In this document: positions 26,569-36,183 of the stretch, piece by piece
How positions within the stretch are numbered: the stretch's first letter is position 1
Layout: the number at the start of each line of letters is the position of its first letter
NCBI GenBank assembly: GCA_041739345.1
Contig: JBGSNZ010000021.1
Location: 1 to 64,000, forward strand
Source of the DNA: DIGJ01 sp041739345
Lineage (GTDB): Bacteria; Bacillota; Clostridia; Lachnospirales; Lachnospiraceae
DNA length: 64,000 nt
Direction: 5' to 3'
The notes under the pieces: model-generated
What the model was told of the DNA's origin: nothing
Seen by the model: only the letters and a program-made list of their open reading frames with translations
The model's database searches: none
Program-made: the position numbers and the translations under genes

Positions 26569-28353
26569 ATGAAATGGGTTACAAAATTGTTAGACAGATT
26601 AAAAGGACTAACAAAAGCTAGCAGCCGATATCCATTGACGGTCGTATTTTTGCTAGCGGCAGCTGTGATTGCGGCAGTTGCAATTACTATAGAAAAGGAT
26701 TATACAAAACAGCTAATGGCCTGTGCGGTCGGAGTTGTCCTTAGTGCATCACTGGAAGCAGCGTGGGAACGATTTTTTAGTAAGTGGTCCACCCGCTTTG
26801 CTTTAATGGGATGCGGCGCCGCACTAACACTTGGATATTATCTTATACTGATGCCGGCTCCAAAGTTTAGTATGGAAATTAGCATACGGACATCTGTCAC
26901 ACTATTTGCCCTGTTCATTGCTTTTATCTGGCTACCGGTTATTCAAAGCAGAATAAGTTTCAATGAAAGTTTTATGGCTGTGTTCAAAGCCTTCTTTCAC
27001 TCTTTCCTTTATTCTGCAGTTATTTATGGTGGATGTAGTCTAATTATCGTTGCAATCGACACGCTGATTATGAATATTGGCACCAAGGCATATTCACACA
27101 CAGCAAATATAGTCTTTGTCTTGTTTGCACCACTATTTTTCCTTTCTCTAATCCCGGTATATCCAGGAAAACAGGAAGAAGACATGGCTTCAAACGAAAT
27201 CTCCGTGCAAGATGATCGAATCAATAAGGCGGCATTTTGCCCAAAATTTTTGGAAGTTCTTATTTCTTATATTATTATTCCACTGACTTCAGTATTTACA
27301 ATCATTCTTTTACTATATATAGTAAAGAATATCAGAGAGGAATTCTGGACCAATAACCTTCTAGAGCCAATGTTGGTTTCCTATGCAATTACAGTTATCT
27401 TGGTGTATATCTTGTCAAGCAGACTAGAAAATAAATTTGCTGCAATCTTTCGTCGGGTTTTTCCAAAGGTACTTGTTCCAATCGTGCTATTTCAGATTGC
27501 ATCTTCCGTACTAAGCCTTGGAAATACAGGAATCACTCACACTCGGTATTTTGTAATTTTATTTGGTATTTTTGCCGCTGCTGCGGGTGTAGTAATGAGC
27601 TTGGTACCTGTAAAGAAAAACGGCATAATAGCTGCAATGCTGATTGTATTTTCAATCGTATCCATTATTCCGCCAGTGGATGCGTTCACGGTCAGCCGGG
27701 TCAGCCAGGAAAAATTGCTGAAATCCACACTCATACAAAATGAGATGCTAAATAATAACACCATAACACCAAACGCTTCTATTTCCGACGAGGATAAGAA
27801 GAAGATTGCTTCATCGACTGAATATCTGAGTAGGATGGAGTATACAGATAAAATAGAATGGTTACCGGACAATTTTATTATTTATGAAGACTTTTATACT
27901 ACATTTGGATTTAACGAATATGATGTGCCTGAAAAAGACAACCGTTACATCAATGTATATCTAAATCCATCCATTGCGATTGATATTGCAGGGTATGATG
28001 TAATGACCCATGCTTATTTTAACAGCGATGAAACAGTGGATTCTAAAATCTGCGACATTGAAACAGCAGGAAAACATTATGTTTTGAATAAAGTAAAAAT
28101 GGAAGACGACTATGATATTACTCTGATGGATGATAAAAACCGGGAAATGATTCGCTATCCTTTGGGTGAAATCTTTTCAAGATTTGCAAACTACACACAA
28201 GAAAAAGCTCAAATATCCAATGAAGAGGCAACTTTCACCACAGAAAATGAACAGGTTAAACTTACACTTGTCGTACAGGATGCAAACATCAATGTCACAT
28301 TTAATCAAACCTATAATTATGCAGACGTATATATTCTGGTTAGTATAAAATAA
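26569..28353 (+). CDS. DUF4153 multi-pass membrane protein
   Basis: A 594-residue protein; ATG 26569 follows GAAAGGA and is preferred over ATG 26539. About ten membrane helices fill residues 20-390, including the conserved FLSLIPVYPG region, then a soluble domain of about 200 residues faces outward, presumably the extracytoplasmic side. DUF4153 proteins are widespread in Firmicutes and function is unknown. No neighbour suggests a role. It is followed by palindromic element 1. Confidence 0.78.
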   Translation: MKWVTKLLDRLKGLTKASSRYPLTVVFLLAAAVIAAVAITIEKDYTKQLMACAVGVVLSASLEAAWERFFSKWSTRFALMGCGAALTLGYYLILMPAPKFSMEISIRTSVTLFALFIAFIWLPVIQSRISFNESFMAVFKAFFHSFLYSAVIYGGCSLIIVAIDTLIMNIGTKAYSHTANIVFVLFAPLFFLSLIPVYPGKQEEDMASNEISVQDDRINKAAFCPKFLEVLISYIIIPLTSVFTIILLLYIVKNIREEFWTNNLLEPMLVSYAITVILVYILSSRLENKFAAIFRRVFPKVLVPIVLFQIASSVLSLGNTGITHTRYFVILFGIFAAAAGVVMSLVPVKKNGIIAAMLIVFSIVSIIPPVDAFTVSRVSQEKLLKSTLIQNEMLNNNTITPNASISDEDKKKIASSTEYLSRMEYTDKIEWLPDNFIIYEDFYTTFGFNEYDVPEKDNRYINVYLNPSIAIDIAGYDVMTHAYFNSDETVDSKICDIETAGKHYVLNKVKMEDDYDITLMDDKNREMIRYPLGEIFSRFANYTQEKAQISNEEATFTTENEQVKLTLVVQDANINVTFNQTYNYADVYILVSIK

Positions 28354-28377
28354 AAAAGCGAATGTTACAAAATAGTA

Positions 28378-28490
28378 AACTATATCCCAATATGCATTCT
28401 GGCGCACAAATAGCCTGTGCTCTAATCGTATTGAGGTTAGAGCACAGGCTATTTGTGCGCCAGGATGCATATTGAACATAACCTATATTT
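28378..28490 (-). repeat. palindromic element 1 of a dispersed family
   Basis: Arms at 28388-28425 and 28437-28474 are 38 bases with a single mismatch; the loop is 11 bases. Read on the minus strand it begins AGGTTATGTTCAATATGC and ends GCATATTGGGATATA, the same outer ends as elements 2 and 3. The interior is unrelated to theirs. It sits between DUF4153 and an MCP gene and has no T run, so it is not an ordinary terminator. Confidence 0.8.
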
Positions 28491-28621
28491 TACAACACCA
28501 ACTTATATTTGCTACATTAGATTCTCGTTGCGAAATAAGTAAAGAACTGTTAAAATATAGAAAAAATCATTGGGTTAATTTACTATCACTACACAGGATG
28601 AAAGGGTACAAGGATGAAGGT

Positions 28622-30097
28622 ATGAGAAATGAGAATCAAAGAATTAACAAAGTAATTATGGGGGGATGGTTGACCATCCTTATCGTATTGTTACTTGCTT
28701 ACAGCTTACAAGTTTTAAAAGGTGAGCGAACCGTGGTATATATGATAGTATTTGTAGTGCTTGGGGCAGTACCTTTCCTATATACAGCGATATGCTACAA
28801 AAAGGATCAGGGGAGGAAAAGTATTCCCTATCTGGCCGGGTTCGGATATATGGTGCTGTATGTGTTTGCATTATTTACCGGCGATACGCCTCTAAGTTTT
28901 GTTTACATATTACCAATGCTATCCGTTTTAATGATATGTAATAATTATAAGCTGATGTATTGGTTTTCTACTGTTTCCATTATTGTAAATGTAGTATCTG
29001 TAATTTATCATATCGTATCACTAGGGCAAAACAGCGCAGAAACGATTAAAAATGTTGAAATCCAATTAGCAGGAGTTATTTTGTGTACTGTGCTTGCAAC
29101 AATAGCATCTAAAGTATCGGATAAGATTAACCGAGAAAAAATTGAAATAATCTCCGAAAAAGAACAGCGACAAAGCACATTGTTAGAGAGTATTATGGAG
29201 GCAACTAATTTAGCGAACAATTACACCAGTCAGATGGAAGGTTCGGTAAAACAATTGATTCAATCTCTCAATTCTACACAAGGTGCTATGAAAGAGCTTT
29301 CTGAAGGAACCACGCAGACAGCAGAAGCACTTCAAGAACAGATCGACATGACCAGTGTTATTCATGATCGAATTCTAGAAGCTAAGAAAATTTCCGATGA
29401 AATCAATACATTAAACAATGAGTCTACAAAGAATATTGAGAATGGAATACATCATGTTGATAATTTAAAGAAGAGCGCAGAAAACACAGAGTACGAAAGC
29501 TTGGAAGTTCAGAGAAAAATGAATGGACTTAGTACGAAAGCAGCGGAAGCAATCGGAATTATTTCCTTGATTCAAGGAATTGCAAAACAGACCAATTTAC
29601 TTGCACTGAATGCTTCTATTGAAGCAGCAAGAGCAGGCGAAGCAGGAAAAGGATTTGCAGTTGTAGCTGAGGAGATAACTAGCCTGGCAAATCAGACGCA
29701 TGATGCAACCAAAAACATTGAGCAGATACTGAATCAACTAAACAAGGAGGCTACGGGAACGACGCAGGTGGTTGATACCTTGATTCAAATTAATAAAGAA
29801 CAAAATAGTTTTGTTTATCTGGTGAAAAATTCGTTTGATGAGATTGAAAAAGGTATTTCGAAGGTTTCAAAGAATTCCGTTCAGTCAGTGGATACTATGC
29901 TTTTACTGGAAGAGAATAATAAGCAGATTGTAGACAGTATTCAGACGTTGTCAGGTGTAAGTGAAGAAGTTGCTTCTCATACACAACAGACAATGGAGAC
30001 GACAGAAAACAATCTGGATACGGTTAATTTGGTAGGTCAGCAGATCGTTAAGCTAAATAGTGATATGAAAAGCCTGGCTGCATTAAGAGTAGAATAA
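28622..30097 (+). CDS. methyl-accepting chemotaxis protein, multi-helix sensor
   Basis: A 491-residue receptor. Frames allow starts from 28472, but that one lies inside palindromic element 1; ATG 28622 has AAGGA at 28610-28614. Six membrane helices fill about residues 15-195 with no extracellular domain, resembling a 7TM/6TM-type sensor, and a coiled region leads to the hairpin tip GIAKQTNLLALNASIEAARA near residue 320. It is expected to signal to CheA. The ligand cannot be predicted. Confidence 0.88.
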   Translation: MRNENQRINKVIMGGWLTILIVLLLAYSLQVLKGERTVVYMIVFVVLGAVPFLYTAICYKKDQGRKSIPYLAGFGYMVLYVFALFTGDTPLSFVYILPMLSVLMICNNYKLMYWFSTVSIIVNVVSVIYHIVSLGQNSAETIKNVEIQLAGVILCTVLATIASKVSDKINREKIEIISEKEQRQSTLLESIMEATNLANNYTSQMEGSVKQLIQSLNSTQGAMKELSEGTTQTAEALQEQIDMTSVIHDRILEAKKISDEINTLNNESTKNIENGIHHVDNLKKSAENTEYESLEVQRKMNGLSTKAAEAIGIISLIQGIAKQTNLLALNASIEAARAGEAGKGFAVVAEEITSLANQTHDATKNIEQILNQLNKEATGTTQVVDTLIQINKEQNSFVYLVKNSFDEIEKGISKVSKNSVQSVDTMLLLEENNKQIVDSIQTLSGVSEEVASHTQQTMETTENNLDTVNLVGQQIVKLNSDMKSLAALRVE

Positions 30098-30104
30098 GGA
30101 ACAT

Positions 30105-30170
30105 GGGAGCTGTCGCAAAATTCAAATTTTTTGCAATGCTCCCTTTTTTGTTTTGCGATGCTCCCTTTTT
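30105..30170 (+). terminator. terminator with duplicated 3' arm
   Basis: GGGAGC at 30105-30110 pairs with GCTCCC at 30138-30143, with an inner GCAAAA/TTTTGC stem, then TTTTTTG. A second near-copy of the 3' arm and T tract (TTTTGCGATGCTCCCTTTTT) follows immediately at 30151-30170. Confidence 0.75.
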
Positions 30171-30175
30171 TGTTG

Positions 30176-30204
30176 TTGACAACAAGAGAAAAGAATGATA
30201 CAGT
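30176..30204 (+). promoter_or_regulatory. promoter for TetR/MCP pair
   Basis: TTGACA at 30176-30181, 17 bases, TACAGT at 30199-30204. TGGTACCA directly follows at about 30204-30211, and related GTACCA and GAACCA copies follow before the ribosome site, a possible TetR binding region. Confidence 0.6.
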
Positions 30205-30259
30205 GGTACCAGATAAACCAAAATAGTACCAATGGAACCAATGAAAAGGAGATGACGGA

Positions 30260-30826
30260 ATGGAAAAAAATATGTATCTAACAATTTTAAAGTTGTTCGC
30301 CAATAAAGGAATCCGTTTTACTACGGAAGATTTGGCAAGAGAACTCGGAACAAGCAAACGAACAATTTACTCCTATTTTTCAACCAAAGACGAAATGATA
30401 GAAAAAACGATTGATTTTGTATTTCGAGAAATGCTGACTTCGGATACAGAAATTTTAGAAAAAGAAGAGCTCAGCATACAAGAGAAAATCAAGTTGTATT
30501 TTGAAAATATTCCGGATGCATATAGTCTTGGCACCATTGTGAAGCATATGGATGAATTAAAACGTCATTGCCCTGATTTGTGGGAAAAAGTAAACCATTA
30601 TTTAAATACGACATGGGATCCCATTTTGCAATTGATTGAAGAAGGAATACAACGCGGTGAACTAGAAGAGGTTAATACAAGAATTCTAAAAATGATGTTA
30701 TTCCAAACGCAAAAAACATTATTAGATTATGAGTTTCTTGCCAAAAATCAAATCAGTTTTGATGATGCATTTAATGCAATGAATAAAATTCTTCTTTATG
30801 GTTTGATTAAGAGGGAGGATGTATGA
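30260..30826 (+). CDS. TetR/AcrR-family regulator
   Basis: A 188-residue repressor with helix-turn-helix TTEDLARELGTSKRTIYSYF at residues 24-43 and a divergent all-helical ligand domain. Its last codons overlap the start of an MCP gene (ATGA), so the regulator and the receptor are translated together. Ribosome site AAGGAG, eight bases before ATG. Confidence 0.9.
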   Translation: MEKNMYLTILKLFANKGIRFTTEDLARELGTSKRTIYSYFSTKDEMIEKTIDFVFREMLTSDTEILEKEELSIQEKIKLYFENIPDAYSLGTIVKHMDELKRHCPDLWEKVNHYLNTTWDPILQLIEEGIQRGELEEVNTRILKMMLFQTQKTLLDYEFLAKNQISFDDAFNAMNKILLYGLIKREDV

Positions 30827-32154
30827 ATATGAAAGAAAAAATCTTAAATAAAACGCTATATTCAATTAAATTCAAATTAGTAATGGCCATTATAATCGTT
30901 CAGTGTGTTAGTTCCTACATTGGACAAGCTGTTAATATGGCTATAACGCGTGGAAGGGATACCTTACAAAATATAGGAATAAATACCTTTCTTTTTGATG
31001 GAACGATTGGTATGATTTTGTCTACCATTATCAGTATGGTAATATCTGTTTTTATCATAGTGTTTGTCTACGATAAACTGGTATTAAAGAGACTTAAAAA
31101 AGTAATGGAATTTACTGAGAAATTAGGAAATGGAGATTTTTCAGAAGAACTGGAATTAAAAGGAAAGGATGATATTAGTAGATTGGGAAATAGCCTAAAT
31201 AAAGCCGCATTCAATATACGGATTTTAGTATCGGATATTAAAAATCTTTCAAAAGAAATTAATACTTCAAGTTCTGCATTAGTAGATTCCACTAGAAATT
31301 CATATAAGAATATCAATACGATAAATGAAACATCAACTATTCTTTCAGAAGATGCCTTCGTGTTAATTAACGAAATACATAACGCAAATTCATCAGTAGA
31401 AGAAATTTTAGAAACAACAGACTCACTGTTGACTCAAGTAAATGACGGATTAGACTCATCCATAGAAATGGAGACAAGAGCGTCCAGCATGAAATCAAAA
31501 GTATCGGATTCACTTGAAATAGCTAATATAACTTATATTGAAAAACAGGAAAAAATCCGTAAGGCAATTGAAGCAGGAAAAATAGTGGAAGAAATTAAAA
31601 TAATGTCTGATACAATTAAGGGTATTTCCGCACAGACAAACCTGTTGGCATTAAATGCTTCGATTGAAGCTTCAAGAGCTGGCGAACAAGGCAGAGGATT
31701 TTCCGTGGTTGCAGATGAAATCAAAAAGCTAGCAGAACAATCAACAGAGGCCATAACAAAAATAGAACATCTAGTAGTACAAGTGAAAGATGTTTTTAAT
31801 AATCTCACCTTCAGTTTGCAGGATGTTTTAGGGTATATTGACAACGATGTGAAGTCAGATTATGAATTATTACTTCAAACAGGAGATCAATATCAAAAGG
31901 ATACAATGGTAATAAATACGATATCAACGAAGGTAGCATCTTCTACAAAATTGATGAATGCATTAATTGCAAAAATCAAGGAAGTTATGAATAGCGTAGT
32001 TTTAATATCGGGAAAAACCTCCAGTTCTACAGGAGAAATTACGAATAGTCTGTCCGTTATAAATTCTATTATGGATGAAGCAAATATATCAATGGAAGCG
32101 CAGGCAAATTTAGTAAATAAATTACAAGAATCCGTGAAAAAATTTATTTTATAA
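30823..32154 (+). CDS. methyl-accepting chemotaxis protein with HAMP domain
   Basis: A 443-residue receptor with two membrane helices (about residues 18-35 and 64-90), a very short external loop of about 30 residues, a HAMP linker (MEFTEKLGNGDFSEELELKG) and a hairpin tip GISAQTNLLALNASIEASRA near residue 270. The tiny external loop leaves little room for a ligand-binding domain, so it may sense a membrane or cytoplasmic cue. ATG 30823 overlaps the TetR stop; an alternative ATG is at 30829. Confidence 0.87.
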   Translation: MNMKEKILNKTLYSIKFKLVMAIIIVQCVSSYIGQAVNMAITRGRDTLQNIGINTFLFDGTIGMILSTIISMVISVFIIVFVYDKLVLKRLKKVMEFTEKLGNGDFSEELELKGKDDISRLGNSLNKAAFNIRILVSDIKNLSKEINTSSSALVDSTRNSYKNINTINETSTILSEDAFVLINEIHNANSSVEEILETTDSLLTQVNDGLDSSIEMETRASSMKSKVSDSLEIANITYIEKQEKIRKAIEAGKIVEEIKIMSDTIKGISAQTNLLALNASIEASRAGEQGRGFSVVADEIKKLAEQSTEAITKIEHLVVQVKDVFNNLTFSLQDVLGYIDNDVKSDYELLLQTGDQYQKDTMVINTISTKVASSTKLMNALIAKIKEVMNSVVLISGKTSSSTGEITNSLSVINSIMDEANISMEAQANLVNKLQESVKKFIL

Positions 32155-32198
32155 AATCTGGGTAAAAAATCAAAAATAAAAAATGAGGAGTGATAGGA

Positions 32199-32822
32199 AT
32201 GGAAGATGTTAAAATAATAAAAGGAAATCCAAATTCTAAGATAGGAGGAAAGCTCAATTCAATTGCATTAGATTACATGGCTTATCCACTTGTTGGCTCA
32301 AAGGATTTGGGATTGATAGAAAAGACATTTGAAGAATTGTGGACAAATGAGGAAAATCGTTTTAGCCATGAATATGCATTTGAAGCAAAATTGAATCAAA
32401 AAACAGTAGGTATGATTACCTGTTATCCTGTTTGCGTATTGAATCAATTAAATTTACCAACTTTTTATCAATTGTTAAAATTGCGTAAATGGGATTTGTT
32501 GTTTCATTCTCTTTTACATTTTGAAGAATTATTGGCAATGGCATCATTAAAAGAAGGAAGAGAAAATGAGTATCATATTGGTAGTTTGGCCACTCTACCA
32601 GAAAGCCGAGGATATGGTATAGGTTCTCAATTAATTGCTTTTGCAGAGGAGCAGGCGATGAAAAACCAGTATCATAAGTGTTCATTAACGGTAAAAAAGA
32701 AAAATAGGAAGGCAATTAAATTGTATGAAAAGTTAGGGTACAAAATCGCAGATTCGATTGAAAATCATCCATATTCTTTGTTTCGTATGGTAAAAAATCT
32801 TGAGCCAGCTATTCTATATTAG
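32199..32822 (+). CDS. GNAT-family N-acetyltransferase
   Basis: A 207-residue acetyltransferase; ATG 32199 follows GAGGAG and is preferred to GTG 32190. The acetyl-CoA site is GSLATLPESRGYGIGSQLI near residue 130 and the C-terminal AIKLYEKLGYKI pattern is standard. About 100 residues of unusual sequence precede the core. Substrate unknown. Confidence 0.85.
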   Translation: MEDVKIIKGNPNSKIGGKLNSIALDYMAYPLVGSKDLGLIEKTFEELWTNEENRFSHEYAFEAKLNQKTVGMITCYPVCVLNQLNLPTFYQLLKLRKWDLLFHSLLHFEELLAMASLKEGRENEYHIGSLATLPESRGYGIGSQLIAFAEEQAMKNQYHKCSLTVKKKNRKAIKLYEKLGYKIADSIENHPYSLFRMVKNLEPAILY

Positions 32823-32996
32823 AAAGAAGTAAGGAAAATATATCTATTTTTATGTTGGTTAGTATTCAAATGGGTGGAAATTAATTACAATTTTAGAAGG
32901 AAAAGCTAAAAGATTTATAACAAAAACCCGATATATGTTAGGAGTCAGTCATAGAAGCTATGGATGACATTTTTCATAACAAGGGTGGAGTTATAA

Positions 32997-33686
32997 ATGT
33001 TACAAATTGCAGTTTGCGATGATGAAAAAAGAATGCGCGATTATTTAGAGGGTCTGATCTTATCTGAGAATAAAGAGTGTCAGGTTACAAAATTTGCTTC
33101 TGGTGCACAGCTACTATTGGAAAAGAGCAATTTTGACATTCTTCTATTAGATATCGGCATGGATGAATTAAATGGGATAGAAACGGCAAAAAGAGTACGT
33201 AAGAGCTCTGATGCTACGATTATTTTTATAACCGCATTAAAGGAATATGTGTTTGAAGCCTTTGATGTGGAAGCGTTTCACTATATTCTAAAGCCCGTTG
33301 ATGAGGATAAATTTAAAGAAATCTTTGGTAGAGCAGTAAAGGGAAAAAAGGGTCGACTTATATCGCAACCTCTTATGATTAAAACTGATTCCGGTTATCA
33401 AAATATTTTGAGAGAAGCTATCTTATATGCGGAAAATCAAGCAAGAAAAATAATTTTACATACCATAAACGGAAACATTGCATATTATGCTAAGATGAGT
33501 GATTTGGAAGTCATCTTAGGAACTCGGTTTTTTCGATGCCATCGTGGATACCTTGTGAATCTGGAGGAAGTCAATCTTTATGATATGAATAAGATTCAAC
33601 TAAAAAATGGAGAGGAAATTTATATGGCAAAGCGAAAGTATCATGAGTTTGTTTCTGCGTATATGAATTTTTTACGGAGAAAATGA
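32997..33686 (+). CDS. LytTR-family response regulator
   Basis: A 229-residue regulator: receiver domain (DDEK at residues 8-11, phosphoacceptor D in LLLDIGMDE near 55, K in ILKPVDEDKF) and a LytTR DNA-binding domain (TRFFRCHRGYLVNLEEVNLY near 178). This is the AgrA/ComE/NatR class, which binds pairs of short direct repeats two helical turns apart. The kinase gene overlaps by four bases. A matching repeat lies just beyond that kinase gene. Confidence 0.93.
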   Translation: MLQIAVCDDEKRMRDYLEGLILSENKECQVTKFASGAQLLLEKSNFDILLLDIGMDELNGIETAKRVRKSSDATIIFITALKEYVFEAFDVEAFHYILKPVDEDKFKEIFGRAVKGKKGRLISQPLMIKTDSGYQNILREAILYAENQARKIILHTINGNIAYYAKMSDLEVILGTRFFRCHRGYLVNLEEVNLYDMNKIQLKNGEEIYMAKRKYHEFVSAYMNFLRRK

Positions 33687-35176
33687 TGCAAGGGGTTTTG
33701 TATATAGTATTAGATTTCCTAGAGTATCTGTTACGCGGATGTTTGTTGGTTTATTTGCTAAAGGGATGTGTATTGCCAAAAAATAAGCGGAGCAAACTTG
33801 TGAAAAAACTTACATCTGGAATTGTAGTCGTTCAGTTTGCGTTTATTCGCATGCTGTGGAACAATCTGCCCGTTTTGAAACGAGTCCTTTATGGAGAAAA
33901 AACGATGCATATAAGCAGTAAAGCTAGCATTGTTGTTATTATCTTTAGCATGAGTATTACGATATTAATCGGGTTTTGGCTTTATGATGGCTCAAAAAGC
34001 ACAATTTTATATTTGGTATTTACAGATTATACGTTAAGTGAATTAACAAGATTTACATTGCATTCTTTTTTTATGCTTTTGATGAATGGGCTAATTGGCA
34101 TATTTAATCATATGGTAAGGATAGGGAATGGGTTTGTAATCCGTCATTTTAATGAATGTATAAATCTTATACAACTGGTATGGAATATTTTGTTTTCAAC
34201 TGTATTTTTATCTTTGCTTTATTTTATATTAAAACAGCTAAAAAAGCAGTTTTTAATGGGAGAGCGAAAATTAAAAATTGCAGAAATGGCGTTTTTGGCA
34301 GTTCCAAGTATTATTGGATTTTGTTTTATTATTTTACTGCGTAGCATCATGTATTCCATGAAGGGCGATGAAGTTCATTTTCTAATGGAAGACAATCCTG
34401 AAACGTACTTATTAATTCCGTTGATTGCTGCGTTATGCATTTGTTCCATTATACTATGTGCAAAAATCTTGAAGTCATTAGTAAAACAGAGTGAAAAAGA
34501 AGTCATTCTTGGTACATATAAAAACCGCATTTCGGATATGGAAGAACATATGAAGGATGTGGAGCATTTATATGATGGTATCCGAGGGGTGAAGCATGAT
34601 ATGAAGAACTATGTGGCAGATTTGGAAGCATTGTTAAAAGGTCAAAATGCAAGTCAACCTATGTACGAAGAGGAAGTGAAGATGTATCTGGATGGTCTAT
34701 GCGCTACGATGGAGCAACTTGATATGCAGTGTAACACCGGAAATCCTGTAACAGATGTAGTAATTAGCCGAAAAATAAGAGAGGCAATTAATAATAAGAT
34801 TACGTTTACTTGTGATTTTATTTATCCAAAGGCACTACAAATTAGTGCGTTTGATTTAAGCATTATTTTGAATAATTCACTGGATAATGCAATGGAAGCA
34901 GCAAAAAAAGTAGAGAAAGATGCATTTATTAAAGTATCCTCTTATCGAAAAGGTAATATGTTTTTTCTTGAAGTGAAAAACAGTTTCGATGGAAATCTGA
35001 TTTATGATGATTCGAAGAAAGCACTGCTAACGATAAAAGAAGATACCTTACAGCATGGATTTGGACTTAAAAATATTGAAAATTGTGTAGAGAAGTATTA
35101 TGGAAGCGCAGAATATCATGAGATAGGGAATGAATTTATTTTGACCGTTATGCTACAAGGAATAGAGGAAAATTGA
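33683..35176 (+). CDS. GHKL-domain sensor histidine kinase, AgrC/NatK-like
   Basis: A 497-residue kinase. About six to seven membrane helices fill residues 5-265, then a linker and the HPK10-like box GIRGVKHDMKNYVADLEALL with the histidine near residue 305, and a GHKL ATPase with the N box IILNNSLDNAMEAA and G box HGFGLKNIENCV. This class usually detects peptides or membrane stress. No obvious pheromone precursor gene was found beside it. Start overlaps the regulator stop (ATGATG). Confidence 0.9.
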   Translation: MMQGVLYIVLDFLEYLLRGCLLVYLLKGCVLPKNKRSKLVKKLTSGIVVVQFAFIRMLWNNLPVLKRVLYGEKTMHISSKASIVVIIFSMSITILIGFWLYDGSKSTILYLVFTDYTLSELTRFTLHSFFMLLMNGLIGIFNHMVRIGNGFVIRHFNECINLIQLVWNILFSTVFLSLLYFILKQLKKQFLMGERKLKIAEMAFLAVPSIIGFCFIILLRSIMYSMKGDEVHFLMEDNPETYLLIPLIAALCICSIILCAKILKSLVKQSEKEVILGTYKNRISDMEEHMKDVEHLYDGIRGVKHDMKNYVADLEALLKGQNASQPMYEEEVKMYLDGLCATMEQLDMQCNTGNPVTDVVISRKIREAINNKITFTCDFIYPKALQISAFDLSIILNNSLDNAMEAAKKVEKDAFIKVSSYRKGNMFFLEVKNSFDGNLIYDDSKKALLTIKEDTLQHGFGLKNIENCVEKYYGSAEYHEIGNEFILTVMLQGIEEN

Positions 35177-35207
35177 AATCAAGGGTGGCTCCTAAGTGTT
35201 GCTTTTT

Positions 35208-35238
35208 TTCATTACAAGAAAAGTGCAGTTCATTACAA
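35208..35238 (+). promoter_or_regulatory. candidate LytTR direct-repeat operator
   Basis: TTCATTACAA occurs exactly twice, at 35208-35217 and 35229-35238; the starts are 21 bases apart, two helical turns. That is the geometry of LytTR operators. It lies in the 134-base gap between the kinase gene and the FliD-like gene. Confidence 0.6.
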
Positions 35239-35310
35239 ATTACTAATTTTTATCCATGCAGAATTCGATAGTTATTTTGTATAAATAAATCTATGGGTGG
35301 GATAGAAATT

Positions 35311-36141
35311 ATGAGAATAACAAATAATGCATCATCAGCAAGATCAAGATTAGTAAGCCAGGCGAAAATGAAGGCAAGAAGTAAAACAGGAAGAAGTACA
35401 TCTTCCAAATTATCCAGCAATAATGTAAATTCGATACTTAATGCGCTGAATAAAAAATCCTCTGTGTCCTCGAAAAATAAGACGACCAACCAAACAAGTG
35501 AAACAAAGTTGAAGATCAACTATACTGCCATCAAAAATGCAGCAAATGGATTGCAAGGGCATGCAGCTAAACTTTTATCGACCAAAGAAGACTCGTTGTT
35601 TGGGATGGCAATTCCAGAAACAACAAAGGATGTAACAACAAAAGATACAACGACCAAAGACACAACGACGAAAGACACAACAACCAATGCTACGACTCAG
35701 CCAACGGAAGCAGAACTTTTAAAAGGCAAGGAAAATGTAGTAAAGGAGATAACAGGTTTTATCGAAGATTATAACACTATGATAAGTAAAATGAGTAGCA
35801 TGAATAATTCGCTAAACAATATTTATATTAAGCAATTTAAAAATTGTGTGGCCGATAACCGTGTGGCTTTAAAAGCACTTGGAATTACTCAGGCAGCGAA
35901 TGGAACGCTTAGTGTGAATCAGAAGACGTTAAATGCAGCCGATGTATCAAAAATGCAGAAAGTATTTGGAACAAAGAATTCGTTTGCAGATAAAGTAACC
36001 ACAAGAAGTGATAATGTGGAATTAAATGCAGAGAATAAACTCGAAGAATATAATAAGAGCAATCATAGTTCAAGCTATAATCGGTATGGAAAAAACTACA
36101 CGAATAGTAGTATTGAAAGTAAGTATAATGTAAAAGGTTAA
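35311..36141 (+). CDS. FliD-like (flagellar cap C-terminal domain) secreted protein
   Basis: A 276-residue protein without a signal peptide. Residues 150-245 (EITGFIEDYNTMISKM ... ALKALGITQAANGTLSVN ... VFGTKNSFADKV) resemble the C-terminal half of the flagellar cap protein FliD; from memory only. Residues 1-90 are Ser/Lys/Asn-rich and low complexity, and residues 107-125 contain tandem TTKD-like pentads. ATG 35311 is chosen by the GGTGGG ahead of it. Placement behind a LytTR operator suggests cell-density control; function as an export or adhesion factor is inference. Confidence 0.6.
   Translation: MRITNNASSARSRLVSQAKMKARSKTGRSTSSKLSSNNVNSILNALNKKSSVSSKNKTTNQTSETKLKINYTAIKNAANGLQGHAAKLLSTKEDSLFGMAIPETTKDVTTKDTTTKDTTTKDTTTNATTQPTEAELLKGKENVVKEITGFIEDYNTMISKMSSMNNSLNNIYIKQFKNCVADNRVALKALGITQAANGTLSVNQKTLNAADVSKMQKVFGTKNSFADKVTTRSDNVELNAENKLEEYNKSNHSSSYNRYGKNYTNSSIESKYNVKG
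35629..35690 (+). repeat. 15-base coding tandem repeat
   Basis: Four imperfect 15-base copies encode K-D-V/T-T-T pentads in the FliD-like gene. Mild expansion-prone region; a threonine-rich linker in the protein. Confidence 0.7.
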
Positions 36142-36146
36142 ATTAA

Positions 36147-36183
36147 AAAGAGAAGTGCAGGAAATACTGTATTTCTCTTTTTT
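36147..36183 (+). terminator. rho-independent terminator
   Basis: AAAGAGAA at 36147-36155 region pairs with TTCTCTTT ending at 36180, inner TGCAG/CTG(t)A stem, then TTTTT. Confidence 0.75.

Noticed and set aside
28388..28474. Large hairpin as an intrinsic terminator
   Set aside because: No T run follows on either strand, and the outer sequences match two other intergenic elements.
28472..28621. Upstream extension of the MCP
   Set aside because: It starts inside a palindromic element and adds a sequence without receptor features; ATG 28622 has the ribosome site.
35629..35690. Short regular repeats that could suggest a CRISPR array
   Set aside because: They are contiguous 15-base units without spacers, in frame in a protein gene, and encode a Thr-Lys-Asp linker.
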